A stretch of 39,671 nt of DNA, from the NCBI GenBank assembly GCA_964439135.1, contig CAYTNN010000009.1, positions 1-39,671 on the forward strand, in the 5' to 3' direction. A model generated the notes under the pieces. The model did no database searches and was not told where the DNA came from. It saw only the letters and a list, made by a program, of their open reading frames with translations. Positions 34,443 to 39,671 of the stretch are shown piece after piece. The position numbers and the translations under genes were made by a program. Source of the stretch: JAFGPJ01 sp964439135 (GTDB taxonomy: Bacteria; Planctomycetota; Phycisphaerae; Sedimentisphaerales; Anaerobacaceae). Position 1 is the stretch's first letter; every line of letters begins with the position of its first letter.

Positions 34443-34453
34443 GAGACTAACAC

Positions 34454-36130
34454 ATGGAAAAGGTTGGAGTAAAGCGATTGGGAATCATTGGGGAGGTATT
34501 CAAAGGTGCCGGAACCTGTGTTGGAACAGTAGCGTTTGCAGGCAAGAAAATTACGGGGTTTATGGGTGGCAGTCTGGCAACGGTAGGACATTTACTTACT
34601 CGGCCTATTGAGCCTTCTGAATTTGTTACAGATGAACGTACTGAATCTACACCTGAAATATTTGCCATCAAACCGAAACCCAGGAAAACAATGGTTAGCC
34701 AAGATGCCTTGAAGGACAGGGTGGCTGCACTGAAGTCTGATCTTGCTGAAGTCCGTGACCAGTTGACCCAGGCACAAAGCCAAGTTGGAAAAGCACAATC
34801 TCAATTTGTTTCACAGCTCCAGGCACAGCAAACGGAGAACAAATCTCTTATTTCTGATCTGGAACAGGCATTGCGTAAAGCAGAGGAGGCAGCAGCACGA
34901 GTAAGTGTGGCGAAAGATCGCGTCGCAGCATTGGAAGGCGACCTTGCTGAGGCTAGGCGACAGTTGGAAAAAACAAAAAGCCAGGTTGAACAAGCCCAAA
35001 CCCAGCTTACATTGCAGCTCGAAAACTTGCATACAGAGAGGGATTTATTGCTTTCTAAGTTGGCACAGACACGCGAGGAGGTCAATGAGACAAAAGCTCG
35101 CCAAAATGCTGCCAGAGTACATGTGGCAACATTAGAATCCGAACTTGCCGCAGCAAAGTGCAAGTTGGAGGAAGCTTACAAGTTTGAGAAGGACATTAAA
35201 TCCGGTCTCTCGTCCGATGTTGAAGTTGTTCAACCATGTGCAGAAATCGCCATAGGCTATCGAGGCCGGGAGAAGAGCGTACCAGCAATCATTGAAAACA
35301 AAGCAACCCCTTCGGTAAAAACGACTGTTGCTAAGCCTGATGCCGGAGGGAATGTAAATGTTGAAGAGTACCGGTCTAAGCCTGTGATTGCTGATGATAG
35401 AGTCTCAGTTCTGGTTGGTGTTACGGCTGAGCAAGTCCAAACTGCCAGTTTTGACAGTGAAACCGAGCGGATATTGTTCGCAAGAGCTCTTTCTGATATT
35501 ACCAACCCCGACACATCTGCACGCATAGATGCAGTCAGGGCAATGGCCAACATACGTCATGAGTTCTCGGTCAGGGCTCTTGATGCTCAAATGGCGAGCG
35601 AGCCATCTGCGCTGGTTCGACAAGAATGCCTTAAAGCTCTGACAAGTTTGGGGATGAAAGAAGGCACTGATGCAATTGAACGCGCTTTGGCCGATGAGGC
35701 AGCCTTTGTTCGGCTGGCTGCTGTATGGGGATTATATCGCCTCAGTGGTGCCCAGAGCAGCCCAGCACTGATACGTATGCTTGACGATGAAGACGAAGAA
35801 GTTCGCCGAAGAGCCATTACTTGTATCGGCTGGCTGGGCAAAGAAGAACTTGCTGTAAAGTTGTTACCACTGCTTGATGATAGCAGTGTTTCAATCCGGC
35901 AGGCAGTAATCGAGGCGATGGGCAAATTACGCTGTTGGCAGACAGTTCCATCGTTGATTGAGCGGTTAAATGACCCTGACAAAACGATACGTAAGGCTAT
36001 TCTTGATGTACTGAAAACAATTACCAGCAAGAAAATGAGCGGGCCGTTTCCAAGAGATGAAAAGTCGTTTCTGCTCCTGGTTGCACGATGGCAGCAATGG
36101 TGGATGGATGGGTCTGAAGTACCCTGTTGA
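34454..36130 (+). CDS. Coiled-coil protein with C-terminal HEAT repeats, copy 2
   Basis: A 558-residue protein with the same architecture as the product of 10387-12504. The N-terminal motif (IIGEVFKGAGTCVGTVAFAG) covers residues 1-50; the coiled coil runs from about 88 to 265 (LKSDLAEVRDQLTQAQSQV; LEGDLAEARRQLEKTKSQV); a linker spans about 265-340; and HEAT repeats fill about 345-535 (ARALSDITNPDTSARIDAVR; RRRAITCIGWLGKE), closing with a tryptophan-rich segment (RWQQWWM). The HEAT regions of the two proteins are clearly homologous, whereas the coiled coils differ in length. Probably cytosolic and membrane-associated through the N-terminal segment. A scaffold for the compartment or a chain of compartments is an inference. 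Confidence 0.8.
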   Translation: MEKVGVKRLGIIGEVFKGAGTCVGTVAFAGKKITGFMGGSLATVGHLLTRPIEPSEFVTDERTESTPEIFAIKPKPRKTMVSQDALKDRVAALKSDLAEVRDQLTQAQSQVGKAQSQFVSQLQAQQTENKSLISDLEQALRKAEEAAARVSVAKDRVAALEGDLAEARRQLEKTKSQVEQAQTQLTLQLENLHTERDLLLSKLAQTREEVNETKARQNAARVHVATLESELAAAKCKLEEAYKFEKDIKSGLSSDVEVVQPCAEIAIGYRGREKSVPAIIENKATPSVKTTVAKPDAGGNVNVEEYRSKPVIADDRVSVLVGVTAEQVQTASFDSETERILFARALSDITNPDTSARIDAVRAMANIRHEFSVRALDAQMASEPSALVRQECLKALTSLGMKEGTDAIERALADEAAFVRLAAVWGLYRLSGAQSSPALIRMLDDEDEEVRRRAITCIGWLGKEELAVKLLPLLDDSSVSIRQAVIEAMGKLRCWQTVPSLIERLNDPDKTIRKAILDVLKTITSKKMSGPFPRDEKSFLLLVARWQQWWMDGSEVPC

Positions 36131-36162
36131 ATGTAAAAACAATAGGAACTTAAGGATACAAA

Positions 36163-36672
36163 ATGCAGGTAACGCAAAAAAGTTTATATGCCTTGCGGGC
36201 GATCTTTGAGTTGGCTAAATGCAGCAAACAAGGTCCAATGAAGATTGCTGACATCGCCAAGGCTCAGGCTATCCCGCGGCGGTTTCTTGATACGATACTC
36301 ACTCAGCTAAAGTAGGCCGGCTTTGTCGAATCCTGCCGAGGCAATGATGGCGGTTATGTCCTGATTCCTTCGCCGGAGAAAATTACCGTTGGCCAGGTAA
36401 TGGAGTTTATCCAGGGCCCGGTCGGACCACCTGGCTGTCTTATCGACAAGTACAGGGGTAATGAATATTCTCTCCGTAAAAACTGTATTTTCATGGAGAT
36501 GTGGAAAAAAATTCACGATGCGATTCTGGATGTGTACAACAATAACACTTTCGACGATTTAATAAAGCAGGGAAAGGCGCAAATCCCACCCTGTGTTACC
36601 AGCGTGCGGTCTAAAACTTGTCAAAAGACAAGAAAAACAAAAAGTGAAGATAAGTCAGGGGTAAGGTTTTGA
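36163..36672 (+). pseudogene. Rrf2-family transcriptional regulator interrupted by in-frame TAG
   Basis: Reading from ATG 36163 to TGA 36670-36672 gives a 169-codon Rrf2-type regulator: 'SLYALRAIFELAK', 'MKIADIAKAQAIPRRFLDTIL' (HTH), 'GNDGGYVLIPSPEKITVGQVMEFI' (wing) and two cysteines around residues 95 and 111 where Rrf2 proteins bind iron-sulfur clusters. Codon 51 is TAG (36313-36315), in the conserved 'QLKxAGFV' turn, where homologues have Lys, Gln or similar; one base change from AAG or CAG would restore it. Everything after the stop is still in frame and well conserved, so the lesion is recent, is an assembly error, or is read through. Rrf2 proteins include the iron/Fe-S sensors IscR and RirA. 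Confidence 0.8.
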
Positions 36673-39557
36673 GTAATAACAAAGAGCAATTTGATAAATG
36701 TCCGAAGCATTACGTTGGGTGGGTAATTGTTTCGGCAGGTATGGTGTTCGTTTTTTTTGCCTACCTAATATATTCAAATATAACAGGTTTCGATATAGAT
36801 GCTCCGAGTACAGAATTGGTTAATGGTACCAGCGAAACGGTAATGCAGAATTCAGTCATTAAGACGGCAGCGGTTGATACTTCTGTTTCACCTTCAGCTT
36901 TTCTTGGTGTAGAGATTGTTTCTGTAGATCAAGTTATTGCTGAACAATTAGGCATACAAGATGAGCATGGTGTTCTTGTAAACAGCGTCATTTCCGGTTC
37001 CCCTGCGGAAAAAGCAGGTTTAAAAAGAGACGATGTCATTGCAGTAATAAACACAACTGCCACAAAAACTATGGAAATATTCAAAGAGGTTATAGCGACA
37101 TTAGAACCGGGTGATAATGTCAGAATCACGTATTTAAGAGACAGCCAAAAGGTTCGGACATACGCAACCCTTACCGAGTTGCCGGCTACCATGCTGACAG
37201 CGCAAACCACGACAGATATCACAGATAATACAAACTGGGATGTATCGTTTTCGGCTATAACTTCAAATTTGCGGACTGCTTATGGTATCCCCTACAACAT
37301 AGATGGTGTCGTAATTATCTCGGTGGTGCCTGGAGGCGTTGCCGCCGACGCAGGCCTTGCCCCGGGTGATGTAATTGTGGGTATTGATGGAACCTCTATA
37401 TCAGACATAGAGGACTTCTTCAATGCTGTCGCTTCCGACAAAGACGACACAGCCCTTCTGGATATTTACAGCCATGGTCAATACCGTTATATACCAATTG
37501 CTTCCTTAGCGGTTGATACTCCATTACACCTATCAAATGGGCCGGTCCCTATCGGGGAATTAACCACCTATGACTTCCTGTTTCGGGCGGTACCGTTGGT
37601 AGGTGTTATTGGTTTAATTATTGCTATAGTTGGTTATTTTTACCTTTTCAAGAATTCGCCGGGCGATGCGAAGATGCAGGCCATTGCCGAGAAGATTCGT
37701 TCGGGAACGGTTGTCTTTTTGAAACAGGAATACAAGATAACGGGTATTTTCCTGTTCGCAGCGTTCCTTGTCATTTGCATAGTTCTCTGTGTGCCGACGG
37801 CAATTGCTTTTCTGGTAGGCTCAGCCTGTTCGATGCTGCCCGGTTGGATCGGCATGAAGGCGGCTACTGCCTCGAATTCACGAACCTGCCAGGCGGCCAA
37901 AAGCAGCGGTCTGCGTAAAGCATTGGATACAGCCTTTCAGGGTAGTGCCGTAATGGGGATTTCCGTGGCATCTGTAGGCTTAATCGGGCTTGGTACTTAT
38001 TCCTTTCTTGTACTTAACGGCGACGATCCCAGCACTTTGCCATATATCATTGCCGGTTTCTGCCTTGGTGCATCTTTCTTTGCACTGTTCGGCAGAGTAG
38101 GCGGCGGCATATTTACAAAAAGTGCCGATATCGGGGCGGACATGACAGGTAAGTTTGAATACAACCTGCCGGAAGATGATCCTCGCAACCCGGCGGTAAT
38201 TGCTGATAACGTCGGTGATAATGTCGGTGATGTTTCCGGCATGGGTTCGGATCTTTTTGAGTCCTACATGAGTTCTACAGTAGCTGCTATTATCATGGGT
38301 ATTAGAATGAGGGAAATGAAATATACCGTGCTTCCGCTTGTCTTGGTGACCATAGGTTTTATCAGTTCTATGGTAAGTATGTCTGTTAGCAGGTTCCTTA
38401 CCAAGCGTGCAGACCCGCAGGATTTTTTGCGGAATATTCTTTACATTGCAAATGGCTTGTTTCTTGTGGGTTCGTTTATAGCGGTTATTGCCTTAACGGG
38501 CGAGGTAAGTCTGTTCATAACGGTTGCAGCGGGCGTGGGTTGTGGTCTTTTACTCGGCCTTGAAACAGAATATTTCTGTTCAGGACTGCCGATCAGGTAT
38601 ATTGTAAAGATGTCACAGACAGGCCCGGCAACCAATGTAATCGCAGGGTTGGCGATAGGGTTTGTTGGAGCACTTCTGCCTATCTTGACAATTTGCGCAA
38701 CAATAGTTATAGCATTTCTGGAAGCAGGGCTTTATGGGATAGGGCTTTCGGCGGTAGCCATGTTAGCTACAATGGCGATTATTATGACTATAGACGCTTA
38801 CGGGCCTATAGTTGATAATGCAGGCGGTATTGCCACAATGAGCAAGGCAAGCGCAAAGGTTCGCGAGATTACGGATAGGCTTGATACGGTTGGAAATGTT
38901 ACAGCAGCTATCGGCAAAGGCTTTACTCTTGGCGCCGGTGTCATAACATCGGTAGCGTTATTTGCAGCTTTTGTCGGTGGAACAGAGTTGGGCGACGCCA
39001 AGTTATTTGCTCCAGCGGTACTCGTAGGGCTGTTTCTTGGTGCCGTTCTGCCGCTTCTTTTTGCAGCATGGACTATGGGTGCTGTAACTCGAATAGCGAA
39101 TAAATTGGTTATCGAAGTTCGCCGGCAATTCAAGGAAATAGAAGGCCTGTTGACCGGCCATGCAGAGCCGGATTCGGATAGATGTGTAACTCTCATTGCC
39201 AAAGATGCCCTGATAGGCACCGTCGTAGCTGGGGTGGTTGCTATTTCAGCACCATTTATTATTGCTTTTGTGTTGGGTTCAGAAGCCTTGGGTGGATTCC
39301 TGGTCGGAGCGATGATAGTAGGTTCGGTATTGGGTATGAGCATGGCTATTGGGGGCAGTGCATGGGATAATGCCAAAAAATTTATTGAAGTCCAGCGGGG
39401 AAGAGGCGAAGATGTCGAAGAGGCATATAAGGCTGCTGTGGTCGGAGATATGGTCGGCGACCCTTTTAAGGATGTTTCGGGTCCTGCCATGAATATACTC
39501 ATCAAGTTTATGATTACAATCTCCCTGGTGTTCTGTACGGTACTTTCTTCGATGTAA
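36669..39557 (+). CDS. Double-PDZ domain fused to membrane-bound pyrophosphatase
   Basis: A 962-residue fusion. Residues 1-300: membrane helix (about 15-38), PDZ 1 (about 78-172), PDZ 2 (about 185-280), closely related to the PDZ protein at 32118. Residues about 300-962: complete membrane pyrophosphatase of HppA type, with 'PEDDPRNPAVIADNVGDNVGD' near 500-520, 'GNVTAAIGKGF' near 741 (alanine form, as in K+-dependent enzymes) and 'VVGDMVGDPFKDVSGPAMNILIK' near 922-945. All catalytic aspartate motifs are intact and the pump part has full length, so it should hydrolyse pyrophosphate and pump H+ or Na+ out of the cytosol or into a compartment. TTG start overlaps the Rrf2 stop. I know no described PDZ-pyrophosphatase fusion. 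Confidence 0.88.
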   Translation: MSNNKEQFDKCPKHYVGWVIVSAGMVFVFFAYLIYSNITGFDIDAPSTELVNGTSETVMQNSVIKTAAVDTSVSPSAFLGVEIVSVDQVIAEQLGIQDEHGVLVNSVISGSPAEKAGLKRDDVIAVINTTATKTMEIFKEVIATLEPGDNVRITYLRDSQKVRTYATLTELPATMLTAQTTTDITDNTNWDVSFSAITSNLRTAYGIPYNIDGVVIISVVPGGVAADAGLAPGDVIVGIDGTSISDIEDFFNAVASDKDDTALLDIYSHGQYRYIPIASLAVDTPLHLSNGPVPIGELTTYDFLFRAVPLVGVIGLIIAIVGYFYLFKNSPGDAKMQAIAEKIRSGTVVFLKQEYKITGIFLFAAFLVICIVLCVPTAIAFLVGSACSMLPGWIGMKAATASNSRTCQAAKSSGLRKALDTAFQGSAVMGISVASVGLIGLGTYSFLVLNGDDPSTLPYIIAGFCLGASFFALFGRVGGGIFTKSADIGADMTGKFEYNLPEDDPRNPAVIADNVGDNVGDVSGMGSDLFESYMSSTVAAIIMGIRMREMKYTVLPLVLVTIGFISSMVSMSVSRFLTKRADPQDFLRNILYIANGLFLVGSFIAVIALTGEVSLFITVAAGVGCGLLLGLETEYFCSGLPIRYIVKMSQTGPATNVIAGLAIGFVGALLPILTICATIVIAFLEAGLYGIGLSAVAMLATMAIIMTIDAYGPIVDNAGGIATMSKASAKVREITDRLDTVGNVTAAIGKGFTLGAGVITSVALFAAFVGGTELGDAKLFAPAVLVGLFLGAVLPLLFAAWTMGAVTRIANKLVIEVRRQFKEIEGLLTGHAEPDSDRCVTLIAKDALIGTVVAGVVAISAPFIIAFVLGSEALGGFLVGAMIVGSVLGMSMAIGGSAWDNAKKFIEVQRGRGEDVEEAYKAAVVGDMVGDPFKDVSGPAMNILIKFMITISLVFCTVLSSM

Positions 39558-39671
39558 AAAGTAGTCAACATCAATCCTGTTCGGCCCGGGATTTGCTGTC
39601 CTACTTGACCGGCTTACATGGTTTACAATATTTCACCACGGTCTGGTCACTTTGGCCATATTGAGGGATGT

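Noticed and set aside
39601..39671. A short open minus-strand stretch running off the right edge (about 22 codons, ending KYCKPCKPVK before TAG)
   Set aside because: It could be the end of a gene beyond the window, but at this length it is compatible with chance and no family can be recognised; not listed as a gene.

Overview
The window looks like a chromosomal stretch of a Gram-negative PVC-type bacterium, most likely Planctomycetota. The grounds are a Tat-exported CSPTR sulfatase, a tandem pair of M16 peptidases and mid-range base composition. This is an inference from gene content; no phylogenetic marker is present.

Left part (1-5400) is ordinary chromosome: the 5' tip of a probable IS630-type transposase on the minus strand at the edge, an M16 peptidase pair (one inactive, one active), a sulfatase, a small lysine-rich protein and tRNA-Ser(GCT). 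Directly after the tRNA lies a 138-bp remnant (5463-5600) of the 3' end of an EcsC-family gene whose intact relative sits 26 kb away at 31198-32031. Then comes a minus-strand regulator combining HTH, an eight-cysteine domain and a nucleotidyltransferase/HEPN-like part. Together these look like the boundary of a genomic island at a tRNA gene.

From 7848 to 39557 every gene is on the plus strand, mostly with short gaps or overlaps. I read this as a magnetosome (mam-like) biomineralisation cluster, or a close derivative. Its core matches the small conserved magnetosome set, partly in the classical order: an HtrA protease with complete triad (MamE-like), a LapA/MamL-like two-helix protein with a basic tail, a MamI-like two-helix peptide, a TPR protein (MamA-like), a LemA protein (MamQ-like), two tandem MamB-like cation diffusion facilitators with N-terminal cysteines, a MamO-like pseudoprotease whose catalytic serine is alanine, and a MamM-like facilitator. 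A fourth facilitator has lost all four canonical metal ligands. I see no MamK actin and no CxxCH magnetochrome motif in the proteins of this window.

Around this core are components I do not know from described magnetosome islands: a complete fixABCX electron-transfer set, a sodium:solute symporter, four membrane-anchored double-PDZ proteins (one carrying NifX-like and repeated cysteine modules, one fused to a full membrane pyrophosphatase), a membrane-anchored metallophosphatase, two coiled-coil/HEAT proteins sharing an N-terminal motif with two small proteins, a short eight-cysteine HTH regulator, and an Rrf2-type regulator interrupted by an in-frame TAG. A working model (inference) is an iron-loading membrane compartment. 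In it, PDZ proteins and proteases organise the lumen, facilitators import Fe(II), the pyrophosphatase supplies an ion gradient, Fix proteins supply or remove electrons, and coiled-coil/HEAT proteins position the organelle.
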